A stretch of 64,000 nucleotides of DNA, taken from positions 19,141,001 through 19,205,000 of the forward strand of contig NC_086023.1 in the NCBI RefSeq assembly GCF_036323735.1. Direction: 5' to 3'. Source of the DNA: Rattus norvegicus (taxonomy: Eukaryota; Chordata; Mammalia; Rodentia; Muridae). Below, in pieces: positions 46,775 to 59,043 of this stretch. Position 1 is the first letter of the stretch. Every line of letters begins with the position of its first letter. Position numbers and translations under genes: made by a program. The notes beneath the pieces were generated by a model that saw only the letters and a program-made list of their open reading frames with translations, was not told the DNA's origin and ran no database searches.

Positions 46775-46972
46775 GTAGGAGCCTACAGAGAGGAATCGCA
46801 AAAATCCCTGAAAGAATTCCAGGAAATCATAAATAAACAAGTAGAATCCCATAGGGAGGAGTCACAAAAATCCATGAAAGAATTCCAGGAAATCATAAAT
46901 AAACAAGTAGAAGCCCATAGAGAGGAGTCACAAAAATCCCTGAAAGAATTCCAGGAAAACACAATCAAACAG
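46775..46972 (+). repeat. 66-bp coding tandem repeat in L1-C ORF1
   Basis: Three units start GTAGGAGCC, GTAGAATCC and GTAGAAGCC at 46775, 46841 and 46907. Each encodes 22 residues of coiled coil (about three heptads), with GAATTCCAGGAAATCATAAA in the first two. Confidence 0.88.
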
Positions 46973-47826
46973 TTGAAGGAATTAAAAATGGAAATAGAAG
47001 CAATCAAGAAAGAACACATGGAAACAACCCTGGATATAGAAAACCAAAAGAAGAGACAAGGAGCTGTACATACGAGCTTCACCAACAGAATACAAGAGAT
47101 GGAAGAGAGAATCTCAGGAGCAGAAGATTCCATAGAAATCATTGACTCAACTGTCAAAGATAATGTAAAGCGGAAAAAGCTACTGGTCCAAAACATACAG
47201 GAAATCCAGGACTCAATGAGAAGATCAAACCTAAGGATAATAGGTATAGAAGAGAGTGAAGACTCCCAGCTCAAAGGACCAGTAAATATCTTCAACAAAA
47301 TCATAGAAGAAAACAACCCGAACCTAAAGAAAGAGATACCCATAGGCATACAAGAAGCCTACAGAACTCCAAATAGATTGGACCAGAAAAGAAACTCCTC
47401 CCGTCACATAATAGTCAAAACACCAAACGCACAAAATAAAGAAAGAATATTACAAGTAGTAAGGGAAAAAGGTCAAGTAACATATAAAGGCAGACCTATC
47501 AGAATCACACCAGACTTTTCGCCAGAAACTATGGGGGCCAGAAGATCCTGGGCTGATGTCATACAGACCCTAAGAAAACACAAATGCCAGCCAAGGTTAC
47601 TGTATCCTGCAAAACTCTCAATTAACATAGATGGAGAAACCAAGATATTCCATGACAAAACCAAATTTACACAATATCTTTCTACAAATCCAGCACTACA
47701 AAGGATAATAAATGGTAAGGCCCAACATAAGGAGGCAAGCTATACCCTAGAAGAAGCAAGAAACTAATCGTCTTGGCAACAAAACAAAGAGAAGAAAAGC
47801 ACACAAACATAACCTCACATCCAAAT

Positions 47827-49162
47827 ATGAATATAAGAGGAAGCAATAATCACTATTCCTTAATATCTCTCAACATCAATGGCCTCAACTCCCCAATAAA
47901 AAGACATAGATTAACAAACTGGATACGCAACGAGGACCCTGCATTCTGCTGCCTACAGGAAACACACCTCAGAGACAAAGACAGACACTGCCTCAGAGTG
48001 AAAGGCTGGAAAACAACTTTCCAAGCAAATGGTCGGAAGAAGCAAGCTGCAGTAGCCATTCTAATATCAAATAAAATCAATTTTCAACTAAAAGTCATCA
48101 AAAAAGATAAGGAAAAACACTTCTTATTCATCAAAGGAAAAATCCACCAAGATGAACTCTCCATCCTAAATATCTATGCCCCAAATACAAGGGCACCTAC
48201 ATACGTAAAAGAAACCTTACAAAAGCTCAAAACACACATTGCACCTCACACAATAATAGTAGGAGATTTCAACACCCCACTCTCATCAATGGACAGATCA
48301 TTGAAACAGAAATTAAACAGAGACATAGACAGACTAAGAGAAGTCATGAGCCAAATGGACTTAACAGATATTTATAGAACATTCTATCCTAAAGCAAAAG
48401 GATATACCTTTCTCAGCTCCTCATGGTACTTTCTCCAAAATTGACCATATAATTAGTCAAAAAACGGGCCTCAACAGGTACAGAAAGATAGAAATAATCC
48501 CATGCGTGCTATCAGACCACCACGGCCTAAAACTGGTCTTCAATAACAATAAGGGAAGAATGCCCACATATACGTGGAAATTGAACAATGCTCTACTTAA
48601 TGATAACCTGGTCAAGGAAGAAATAAAGAAAGAAATTAAAGACTTTTTAGAATTTAATGAAAATGAAGGTACAGCATACCCAAACGTATGGGACACAATC
48701 GAAGCTGTGCTAAGAGGAAAACTCATAGCGCTGAGTGCCTGCAGAAAGAAACAGGAAAGAGCATATGTCAGCAGCTTGACAGCACAACTAAAAGCTCTAG
48801 AACAAAAAGAAGCAAATACACCCAGGAGGAGTAGAAGGCAGGAAATAATCAAACTCAGAGCTGAAATCAACCAAGTAGGAACAAAAAGGACCATAGAAAG
48901 AATCAACAGAACCAAAAGTTGGTTCTTTGAGAAAATCAACAAGATAGATAAACCCTTAGCCAGACTAACGAGAGGGCACAGAGAGTGTGTCCAAATTAAC
49001 AAAATCAGAAACGAAAAGGGAGACATAACTACAGATTCAGAGGAAATTCAAAAAATCATCAGATCTTACTATAAACGCCTATATTCAACAAAACTTGAAA
49101 ATCTGCAGGAAATGGACAATTTCCTAGACAGATACCAGGTACCGAAGTTAAATCAGGAACAG
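47827..49162 (+). pseudogene. L1-C ORF2, 5' part (endonuclease)
   Basis: ATG at 47827 ([11 protein letters not shown]), then the endonuclease motifs QETHLRDKD and GDFNTP. A 2-nt deletion near 48410 (CCTTTCTC for CCTTCTTCTC) ends the frame at 48444. The other frame is open from 48506 and runs into L1-X. ORF2 text of this host element resumes at 52171. Confidence 0.88.
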
Positions 49163-49346
49163 TTTGTTTATATAATGGATAACGTTGATGGTTTTCCGTA
49201 TATTAAACCATCCCTGCATGCCTGGGATGAAGCCTACTTGATCATGGTGGATGATTGTTTTGATGTGCTCTTGAATTCGGTTTGCCAGAATTTTATTGAG
49301 TATTTTTGCGTCGATATTCATAAGGGAAATTGGTCTGAAGTTCTCT
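49163..49346 (-). repeat. Inverted 5' segment of L1-X
   Basis: 184 bp of ORF2 sequence in minus orientation. Its complement reads the [18 protein letters not shown] region of the reverse transcriptase up to HYINK. Confidence 0.92.
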
Positions 49347-51418
49347 ATTATATAAACAAACTGAAAGAACAGAACCACATGATCATTTCATTAGATGCTG
49401 AGAAAGCATTTGACAAAATTCAACACCCCTTCATGATAAAAGTCCTGGAAAGAATAGGAATTCAAGGCCCATACCTAAACATAGTAAAAGCCATATACAG
49501 CAAACCAGTTGCTAACATTAAACTAAATGGAGAGAAACTTGAAGCAATCCCACTAAAATCAGGGACTAGACAAGGCTGCCCACTCTCTCCCTACTTATTC
49601 AATATAGTTCTTGAAGTTCTAGCCAGAGCAATCAGACAACAAAAGGAGATCAAAGGGATACAGATCGGAAAAGAAGAGGTCAAAATATCACTATTTGCAG
49701 ATGACATGATAGTATATTTAAGTGATCCCAAAAGTTCCACCAGAGAACTACTAAAGCTGATAAACAACTTCAGCAAAGTGGCTGGGTATAAAATTAACTC
49801 AAATAAATCAGTTGCCTTCCTCTATACAAAAGAGAAACAAGCCGAGAAAGAAATTAGGGAAACGACACCCTTCATAATAGACCCAAATAATATAAAGTAC
49901 CTCGGTGTGACTTTAACCAAGCAAGTAAAAGATCTGTACAATAAGAACTTCAAGACACTGAGGAAAGAAATTGAAGAAGACCTCAGAAGATGGAAAGATC
50001 TCCCATGCTCATGGATTGGCAGGATTAATATGGTAAAAATGGCCATTTTACCAAAAGCAATCTACAGATTCAATGCAATCCCCATCAAAATACCAATCCA
50101 ATTCTTCAAAGAGTTAGACAGAACAATTTGCAAATTCATCTGGAATAACAAAAAACCCAGGATAGCTAAAGCTATCCTCAACAATAAAAGGACTTCAGGG
50201 GGAATCACTATCCCTGAACTCAAGCAGTATTACAGAGCAATAGTGATAAAAACTGCATGGTATTGGTACAGAGACAGACAGATAGACCAATGGAATAGAA
50301 TTGAAGACCCAGAAATGAACCCACACACCTATGGTCACTTGATTTTTGACAAAGGAGCCAAAACCATCCAATGGAAAAAAGATAGTATTTTCAGCAAATG
50401 GTGCTGGTTCAACTGGAGGGCAACATGTAGAAAAATGCAGATCGATCCATCCTTATCACCCTGTACAAAGCTTAAGTCCAAGTGGACCAAGGACCTCCAC
50501 ATCAAACCAGACACACTCAAACTAATAGAAGAAAAACTAGGGAAGCATCTGGAACACATGGGCACTGGAAAAAATTTCCTGAACAAAACACCAATGGCTT
50601 ATGCTCTAAGATCAAGAATCGACAAATGGGATCTCATAAAACTGCAAAGCTTCTGTAAGGCAAAGGACACTGTGGTTAGGACAAAACGGCAACCAACAGA
50701 TTGGGAAAAGATCTTTACCAATCCTACAACAGATAGAGGCCTTATTTCCAAAATATACAAAGAACTCAAGAAGTTAGACCGCAGGGAAACAAATAACCCT
50801 ATTAAAAAATGGGGTTCAGAGCTAAACAAAGAATTCACAGCTGAGGAATGCCGAATGGCTGAGAAACACCTAAAGAAATGTTCAACATCTTTAGTCATAA
50901 GGGAAATGCAAATCAAAACAACCCTGAGATTTCACCTCACACCAGTGCGATTGGCTAAGATCAAAAACTCAGGTGACAGCAGATGCTGGCGAGGATGTGG
51001 AGAAAGAGGAACACTCCTCCATTGTTGGTGGGATTGCAGACTGGTAAAACCATTCTGGAAATCAGTCTGGAGGTTCCTCAGAAAATTGGACATTGAACTG
51101 CCTGATGATCCAGCTATACCTCTCTTGGGCATATACCCAAAAGATGCCTCAACATATAAAAGAGACACGTGCTCCACTATGTTCATCGCAGCCTTATTTA
51201 TAATAGCCAGAAGCTGGAAAGAACCCAGATGCCCTTCAACAGAGGAATGGATTCAGAAAATGTGGTACATCTACACAATGGAATATTACTCAGCTATCAA
51301 AAACAACGAGTTTATGAAATTCGTAGGCAAATGGTTGGAACTGGAAAATATCCTGAGTAAGCTAACCCAATCACAGAAAGACATACATGGTATGCACTCA
51401 TTGATAAGTGGCTATTAG
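49347..51418 (+). pseudogene. L1-X ORF2, C-terminal two thirds
   Basis: Open throughout: [39 protein letters not shown] (catalytic Asp pair near 49700), the thumb-like region and the Cys-rich C-terminus (CWRGCGERG near 50985) to the stop at 51418. The endonuclease and the first RT motifs are missing because of 5' truncation and inversion. It is fused in frame to the upstream L1-C ORF2 piece through the inverted segment. Confidence 0.88.
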
Positions 51419-52143
51419 CCCAAATGCTTGAATTACCCTAGATCCCTAGAACAAACGAAACTCAAGACGGATGATCAAAATGTGAATGCTTCACTCCTTC
51501 TTTAAATGAGGAAAAAGAATACCCTTGGCAGGGAAGGGAGAGGCAAAGATTAAAACAGAGACTGAAGGAACACCCATTCAGAGCCTGCCCCACATGTGGC
51601 CCATACATATACAGCCACCCAATTAGACAAGATGGATGAAGCAAAGAAGTGCAGACCGACAGGAGCCGGATGTAGATCGCTCCTGAGAGACACAGCCAGA
51701 ATACAGCAAATATAGAGGCGAATGCCAGCAGCAAACCACTGAACTGAGAATAGGTCCCCTATTGAAGGAATCAGAGAAAGAACTGGAAGAGCTTGAAGGG
51801 GCTCGAGACCCCAAAAGTACAACAATGCCAAGCAACCAGAGCTTCCAGGGACTAAGCCACTACCTAAAGACTATACATGGACTGACCCTGGACTCTGACC
51901 CCATAGGTAGCAATGAATATCCTAGTAAGAGCACCAGTGGAAGGGGAAGCCCTGGGTCCTGCTAAGACTGAACCCACAGTGAACTAGTCTATGGGGGGAG
52001 GGCGGCAATGGGGGGAGGGTTGGGAGGGGAACACCCATAAGGAAGGGGAGGGGGGAGGGGGATGTTTGCCCGGAAACCGGGAAAGAGAATAACACTCGAA
52101 ATGTATATAAGAAATACTCAAGTTAATAAAAAAAAAAAAAATG

Positions 52144-52170
<27 letters not shown>
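51419..52170 (+). other. L1-X 3' UTR and A-tail
   Basis: Colinear with other young L1 3' UTRs. G-rich tract at 51992-52061, GTATATAAGAAATACTCAAG, TTAATAAAAA and a ~40-bp A-tail broken by one TGT. The long tail suggests a recent insertion. Confidence 0.88.
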
Positions 52171-52174
<4 letters not shown>

Positions 52175-54666
52175 ACAGATAAACCAGTTAAACAACCCCA
52201 TAACTCCTAAGGAAATAGAAGCAGTCATTAAAGGTCTCCCAACCAAAAAGAGCTCAGGTCCAGACGGGTTTAGTGCAGAATTTTATCAGACCTTTATAGA
52301 AGACCTCATACCAATATTATCCAAACTATTCCACAAAATTGAAACAGATGGAGCACTACCGAATTCCTTCTATGAAGCCACAATTACTCTTATACCTAAA
52401 CCACACAAAGACCCAACAAAGAGAGTGAACTTCAGACCAATTTCCCTTATGAATATCGACGCAAAAATACTCAATAAAATTCTGGCAAACCGAATCTGAG
52501 AGCACATCAAAACAATCATCCACCATGATCAAGTAGGCTTCATCCCAGGCATGCAGGGATGGTTTAATATACGGAAAACCATCAACGTGATCCATTATAT
52601 AAACAAACTGAAAGAACAAAACCACATGATCATTTCATTAGATGCTGAGAAAGCATTTGAACAAAATTCAACACGCCTTCATGATAAAAGTCCTGGAAAG
52701 AATAGGAATTCAAGGCCCATACCTAAACATAGTAAAAGCCATATACAGCAAACCAGTTCCTAACATTAAACTACATGGAGAGAAACTTGAAGTAATCCCA
52801 CTAAAATCAGGGACTAGACAAGGCTGCCCACTCTCTCCTTACTTATTCAATATAGTTCTTGAAGTTCTAGCCAGAGCAATCAGACAACAAAAGGAGTTCA
52901 AGGGGATACAGATCGGAAAAGAGGAAGTCAAAATATCACTATTTGCAGATGACATGACAGTATATTTAAGTGATCCCAAAAGTTCCACCAGAGAACTACT
53001 AAAGCTGATAAACAACTTCAGCAAAGTGGCTGGGTATAAAATTAACTCAAATAAATCAGTAGCCTTCCTCTACACAAAAGAGAAACACGCCGAGAAAGAA
53101 ATTAGGGAAACGACACCCTTCATAATAGACCCAAATAATATAAAGTTCTTCGGTGTGACTTTAACCAAGCAAGTAAAAGATTTGTACAATAAGAACTTCA
53201 AGACACTGAAGAAAGAAATTGAAGAAGACCTCAGAAGATGGAAAGATCTCCCATGCTCATGGATTGGCAGGATTAATATAGTAAAAATGGCCATTTTACC
53301 AAAAGCGATCTACAGATTCAATGCAATCCCCATCAAAATACCAATCCAATTCTTCAAAGAGTTAGACAGAACAATTTGCAAATTCATCTGGAATAACAAA
53401 AAACCCAGGATAGCTAAAACTATCCTCAACAATAAAAGGACTTCAGGGGGAATCACTATCCCTGAACTCAAGCAGTATTACAGAGCAATAGTGATAAAAA
53501 CTGCATGGTATTGGTACAGAGACAGACAGATAGACCAATGGAATAGAATTGAAGACCCAGAAATGAACCCACACACCTATGGTCACTTGATTTTTGACAA
53601 AGGAGCCAAAACCATCCAATGGAAAAAAGATAGCATTTTCAGCAAATGGTGCTGGTTCAACTGGAGGGCAACATGTAGAAGAATGCAGATCGATCCATCC
53701 TTATCACCCTGTACAAAGCTTAAGTCCAAGTGGATCAAGGACCTCCACATCAAACCAGACACACTCAAACTAATAGAAGAAAAACTAGGGAAGCATCTGG
53801 AACACATGGACACTGGAAAAAATTTCCTGAACAAAACACCAATGGCTTATGCTCTAAGATCAAGAATCAACAAATGGCATCTCATAACACTGCAAAGCTT
53901 CTGTAAGGCAAAGGACACTGTGGTTAGGACAAAACGGCAACCAACAGATTGGGAAAAGATCTTTACCAATCCTACAACAGATAGAGACCTTATATCCAAA
54001 ATATACAAAGAACTCAAGAAGTTAGACCGCAGGGAGACAAATAGCCCTATTAAAAAATGGGGTTCAGAGCTAAACAAAGAATTCACAGCTGAGGAATGCC
54101 GAATGGCTGAGAAACACCTAAAGAAATGTTCAACATCTTTAGTCATAAGGGAAATGCAAATCAAAACAACCCTGAGATTTTACCTCACGCCAGTGAGAAT
54201 GGCTAAGATCAAAAACTCAGGTAACAGCAAATGCTGGCGAGGATGCGGAGGAAGAGGAACACTCCTCCATTGTTGGTGGGGTTACAGACTGGTACAACCA
54301 TTCTGGAAATCAGTCTGGAGGTTCCTCAGAAAACTGGACATTGAACTGCCTGAGGATCCAGCTATACCTCTCTTGGGCATATACCCAAAAGATGCCCCAA
54401 CATATAAAAAAGACACGTGCTCCACTATGTTCATAGCAGCCTTATTTATAATAGCCAGAAGCTGGAAAGAACCCAGATGCCCTTCAACAGAGGAATGGAT
54501 ACAGAAAATGTGGTACATCTACACAATGGAATATTACTCAGCTATCAAAAACAATGACTTTATGAAATTCGTGGCCAAATGGTTGGAACTGGAAAATATC
54601 CTGAGTAAGCTAACCCAATCACAGAAAGACATACATGGTATGCACTCATTGATAAGTGGCTATTAG
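52171..54666 (+). pseudogene. L1-C ORF2, 3' part
   Basis: The host ORF2 resumes with AGGAACAGATAAACCAG and carries the full RT core and C-terminus to the stop at 54666. Lesions: TGA at 52497-52499 where sister copies have CAA, and a 1-nt insertion near 52660. The frame is then open from 52642 to 54666, including FADDMTVY and CWRGCGGRG. Confidence 0.9.
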
Positions 54667-55390
54667 CCCAAATGCTTGAATTACCCTAGATGCCTAGAAC
54701 AAATGAAACTCAAGACGGATGATCAAAATGTGAATGCTTCACTCCTTCTTTTAAAGGGGAACTAGAATATCCTTGGCAGGGAAGAGAGAGGCACAGATTA
54801 AAACAGAGACTGAAGGAACACCCATTCAGAGCCTACCCCACATGTGGCCCATACATATACAGCCACCCAATTAGACAAGATGGATGAAGCAAAGAAGTGC
54901 AGGCCGACAGGAGCCGGATGTAGATCTCTCCTGAGAGACACAGCCAGAATACAGCAAATACAGAGGCGAATGCCAGCAGCAAACCACTGAACTGAGAATA
55001 GGACCCCCGTTGAAGGAATCAGAGAGAGAACTGGAAGAGCTTGAAGGAGCTTGAGACCCCATATGTACAACAATGCCAAGCAACCAGAGCTTCCAGGGAC
55101 TAAGCCACTACCTAAAGACTATACATGGACTGACCCTGGACTCTGACCCCATAGGTAGCAATGAATATCCTAGTAAGAGCACCAGTGGAAGGGGAAGCCC
55201 TGGGTCCTGCTAAAACTGAATCCCCAGTGAACTAGTCTATGGGGGGAGGGCGGCAATGGGGGGAGGGTTGGGAGGGGAACACCCATAAGGAAGGGGAGGG
55301 GGGAGGGGGATGTTTGCCCGGAAACCATGAAAGGGAATAACATTTGAAATGTATATAAGAAATACTCAAGTTAATAAAAAATAAATAAAT
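54667..55390 (+). other. L1-C 3' UTR and tail
   Basis: 3' UTR with G-rich tract at 55241-55310, GTATATAAGAAATACTCAAG, TTAATAAAAAATAAATAAAT and the 15-bp target duplication. Confidence 0.88.
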
Positions 55391-56462
55391 AAATAAACCA
55401 TGCTCATTTCTGCTTCCTGTTTTTTTTTCTGTCTCATTCCTTTACATCTGAATTACTAATTAACCCCAATAATCAGCTGCATAGCTGGCTCCTTACCACT
55501 GTCACCTCAGCATAACTGGTGTTTGGCCTATTTTGAGAAGCCTGTCTAGTTTACCTATATAAAGATGCACCTACTTCTGTTTTACCTTTAGCCCAGCACC
55601 TAACAGAAACAATGTAAACTTATTCGAAGACACTGTTGCAAGCCTGGGTAATGTTGTCAGTGTCTATGGGAACACAGCTTGCTGGCAGGACTGTAACATT
55701 TAACACACAAGGTAACAGCAGCACAACTAGATACTATCCTGTACTGTATAACTGACCCAATCTAATGTACCATTCATTTTTCCTGAAAATACTGATGACA
55801 TTTCCGTCAGTTATAAAGGATTTATATTTATTCCTTGTACTTTAACAAAACAGCCTCAAGCTAGAACACTCCAGTATAATGCAACCACATGATCTGTTCC
55901 AAGTGCTGAAGAGCCAACCCACAGCTGAAACAGCTGTTCCACAGGGAATCATTACTTGTTCTGTACAGTGCACATCATGTTCAGTCTTTAGAAGGGATAC
56001 AAAAATATCAATAATTTGAATTTAAAAAATAAAGGGATAGGAAAAAGGTATGACTCTGACTATATCAAAAGCATTTTAAAAGCATCAAAAGTAATTAATG
56101 AAGCATGACCATGGATTCTGAGTCAATAAACAGGCTTCCAGTGTCTTCCTATAAACTGGTACAATGCAGTTGTAAACTCAGGTTACACTTTAAACACCCT
56201 GCAGATCTGGGATTTTGCCACAAGGGCCTTTTCAGTTACAGTGAAGTAATTTTGGTATTGGAAGTCTGTACCTTTCCTAAGACTATTAATGCAGCTCATC
56301 TCTATAAAATTAAGTCTTTGTTCTACATTAGCAATATGTCTGTAGACTTTTTTATAAAATCACTGATAAGTCACTGAAGTATTTATTTCCATGAGCACTC
56401 ACAGGATAAGCATGTGAGAGTTTACAGAGCCATGTGCAGGTGAGATAGACATCGAGACATAC

Positions 56463-56576
56463 CAGTTGTGCACCATGAGCTTCTGCACAGCCAGAAGAGC
56501 ATTGTAGCGGACCTGCTGGTCTTCATGGTGCATGTGGTTCATCACCAGCTGCTTCCCACCGAGCTGCTCAATAACC
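56463..56576 (-). CDS. Atp6v1h: V-ATPase subunit H, penultimate coding exon
   Basis: 114 bp between acceptor CCTGTTCTGCAG/GG and donor CAACTG/GTATG. The first G completes an Arg codon split with the upstream exon, and the last TG opens a Trp codon. It encodes [19 protein letters not shown] then [18 protein letters not shown], part of the C-terminal helical-repeat domain of subunit H that contacts the V1 stalk and rotor. The 37 full codons have no stops or indels. Confidence 0.97.
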
Positions 56577-58950
56577 CTGCAGAACAGGAAGACTTGGTGA
56601 AGATGTCATTTCTTTCAAATTGATGTTGGTTAGAAGTAAAGAGTCCAAGTACCAAATGCCCAAAGGATTTCTAAAACAAAAATCACAACTAACTGAAGTA
56701 AGCTCGCATTACATCTTCTATCACTCTCAATGTATTACAGAGTGTGGTGGTTGAATGAGGACAGACTACACAGGTTCATGAATCCACAGCTGATGAAACT
56801 ATTTGGGAAAGATTAGGAAATGTATCACTAGGGGCAGGATAAAGATTTCAAGAGACTTGTGTCATTCCCACCATGCTCTCTGCCTCGAGTCCAGGTGAAA
56901 GTACAATACAGACATCGAGTGCCTACACTATGTCAGCCACTGTAATTTGAAATGTTATCTATTAGGTCACCTCAGCTATTAGTCAGACATATCACATTAA
57001 GCAGGTAATTTACAGTAATTGCCAAATACAAAGAGCATGTATAAATCCATTACAGCATTGTTGGTGATGAGCCAAAGACACACAGGCCATATTCTTTTGT
57101 GTAGCAAGCCCTGTTGCTTGGCTAATAATAGTAGGGGCCGTTCCTGCTCAATTCACTCTCCTCCCTGTCATCAAAGCAATCTTTGTAAAACCTTGAAGAC
57201 CCTTTACCCCATTTGAAGTTCAGTAGCTCTGCTATTTAACAAAGGTACCAAAATCCTTAACACTGCCTTATCACATACTTTGAGCTCCTAGTCAGCTTCA
57301 GGGAAAAAGGCCTCATACTCCTGTCCTGTGGTCTTGCTCTGGACACTGAGCTCATAACCAATGAGAAGTACAATTACTCTGGCCTGAAAGCAGTTTACCT
57401 GATACATGCATTTTCTCCAAGAGGCATAACCTCTTGAACATGTAAACCTACAAGCACTTCAGCACTATATTCATGAACCATTTTAAACAGCAAAATTTAA
57501 AAAAAAAAGCAGAGAGAAGATGCTAGCATGGCAACAGACAGACCGTGTAAACAGCACTTGTTTGTAGTAGAAGAGGGAACACAAGAAAGCAGAACTCAGC
57601 CTTGTTCACCTCAGAGGGGAATGTGTCCATCAGGGACTCAATGTTTTCCATGGCTCTGCATGTGTTCATGAATGACTGCAGAAGTAGCATATTTATATGA
57701 GCTTTAAAATGATATAATTTTAGCAAGTAAGCAAATGTCCTAGTTTGGAAGCCATGAACAATGAAAACAGCAATATACTTCAGAAAGCATGTATTTACTT
57801 CATATTATATGTAAAATTATGAGCGTAATATAGGACACTGCACAACCTGCCACAGTGGAAGAAAGCACTTCATGTAGGTTACTGTGACAAGCTCCAGGAA
57901 GCAATGCTCAGAGCCCAGGGCAAAACCCAACACTCCAGAGTACCCATATTGCACTAATAGTCACTAATGTTTGATAAAAAGCATAAAGGGTAATTTAATG
58001 TATATATAATTTATATAGTAATTGTAATGTTTGACATAATGTAAACAGCAAGCTTTAACAGTGTTTATTTTAAATGTAACAGTGGATTCTTATACTATGT
58101 TAAATAACCAAAATCTAAGTTAAAGATATAAGATGCTATATTTTCCTTCCTGCTTAAAGATTAAAAAGAAACAAAGTACTTCCTGCTACTGTTGGAAGGG
58201 GATCATGAAAATTATATTCTCACATACTAGTGTCTGGGAGTGTGAATTCATCTACATCATAATAATGTTTTTAAAACCTCATAAATATACTTTTATTTCC
58301 TTTTGTCTATTTCAGGGGATGGCAGAAAGTAATCAAAATGCACAACAGTTCATTCTGTTTTCACAACAATGAAAAATCAGAACCCAAGCAAATGTCAGTT
58401 TAACAAAAAAAGGGGAAGTAAAAGAAAGTGACAAAGCGTGAGTGATGTGGCCCCTTTCCAAAGGACAGAGAGACATTTGAGAAGTCACTGTCTGTGACTA
58501 TGGTGCTAAAGGCCCTGCTTCTCTTCACACTTTCTACAATTAGCATCTGTAATGTTCAGAACTATAATTTTTTGGTTTGCTATAGAAAAAGTGTGTGCCA
58601 CTATAAAAAATAATTTATTTGCATGTGCTTTGCTAAGCTTTGCATACTGAAGACCCATGTACCTGATGTAGAAATCTATATCTTAACAGAGCAAGCATGA
58701 GTTTTCTGGATAATTCTTTCCAGATTGATTATATCCTGCTGAATGGTGAATAATTTTCAGATAATCATTTTCAGAAGTTAACAGTTAATTTTAAGAAAGA
58801 ATAGATAGAACCAGGTCATCACTGTTGTATAATAAATATAACAAAGACTTAGACATTAGTGTTTTAGTTTCAAGACAGTATATAGTGATTTATCAGCTTT
58901 TTTAAAAATAATCTTATATATCTATCAGTATTTCTACTCACAACTTACAG

Positions 58951-59043
58951 AAACTTGAGTCTGATTCGGCAGCCAAAGAACTGACAGAAAAGCAGGAGCA
59001 GTTTGGAAGCTGGAGAAGCATCTTTGACAGATTAAACTGGTAA
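58951..59043 (+). other. Unassigned exon-like reading frame
   Basis: ACTCACAACTTACAG (acceptor-like, ending 58950) precedes 30 codons: KLESDSAAKELTEKQEQFGS then WRSIFDRLNW and TAA. Composition is balanced and charged, unlike random AT-rich intron. An AATAAA lies at 59313-59318. It could be the last exon of an antisense gene or a truncated retrocopy, but there is no poly-A tract after the signal, and I do not recognise the protein. It may be chance. Confidence 0.3.

Larger units (their letters stand above)
46523..47767 (+). pseudogene. L1-C ORF1, stopped by a U2 snRNA insertion
   Basis: Starts at ATGGCGAGAGGCAAGCGC. After 74 codons TAG 46745-46747 stops it inside the U2-derived insertion. The net insertion (51 bp) is a multiple of three, and the frame after it (46748-47767) is open and normal. 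Three 22-residue coiled-coil repeats (DNA period 66 bp at 46775, 46841, 46907) make it longer than the L1-A and L1-B versions. RRM and C-terminal regions are intact. Confidence 0.9.
49163..52170 (+). mobile_element. L1-X: 5'-truncated L1 with 5' inversion
   Basis: AGGAACAG flanks it (49155-49162 and 52171-52178), and the host ORF2 text is continuous once it is removed. 49163-49346 is the reverse complement of L1 text equivalent to 52423-52606. 49347 onwards is direct from the equivalent of 52594 to the 3' UTR and a long A-tail (52129-52170). About 13 bp are present on both sides of the inversion joint. This is the pattern of twin priming. Confidence 0.9.
45611..55390 (+). mobile_element. L1-C composite (host L1 plus nested L1-X)
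   Basis: The 15-bp AAATAAACCATGCTC is duplicated at 45596-45610 and 55391-55405, so all 9.78 kb entered, or grew, at one site. The 5' site (CTT/AAATAA) fits L1 endonuclease preference. The host L1 is 45611-49162 plus 52171-55390; L1-X (49163-52170) is nested within its ORF2. The composite is antisense to Atp6v1h. Confidence 0.93.
36196..56462 (-). other. Atp6v1h: Atp6v1h terminal intron (~20.3 kb)
   Basis: Bounded by donor CAACTG/GTATG (56463/56462) and acceptor TTTTCCAG/G (36196/36195). Nearly half is the L1-C composite in antisense orientation. Outside the listed repeats I see no coding or RNA gene in 36200-36740, 36870-38570, 39710-40400, 42570-43730, 43860-44970 or 55406-56462. Confidence 0.85.
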
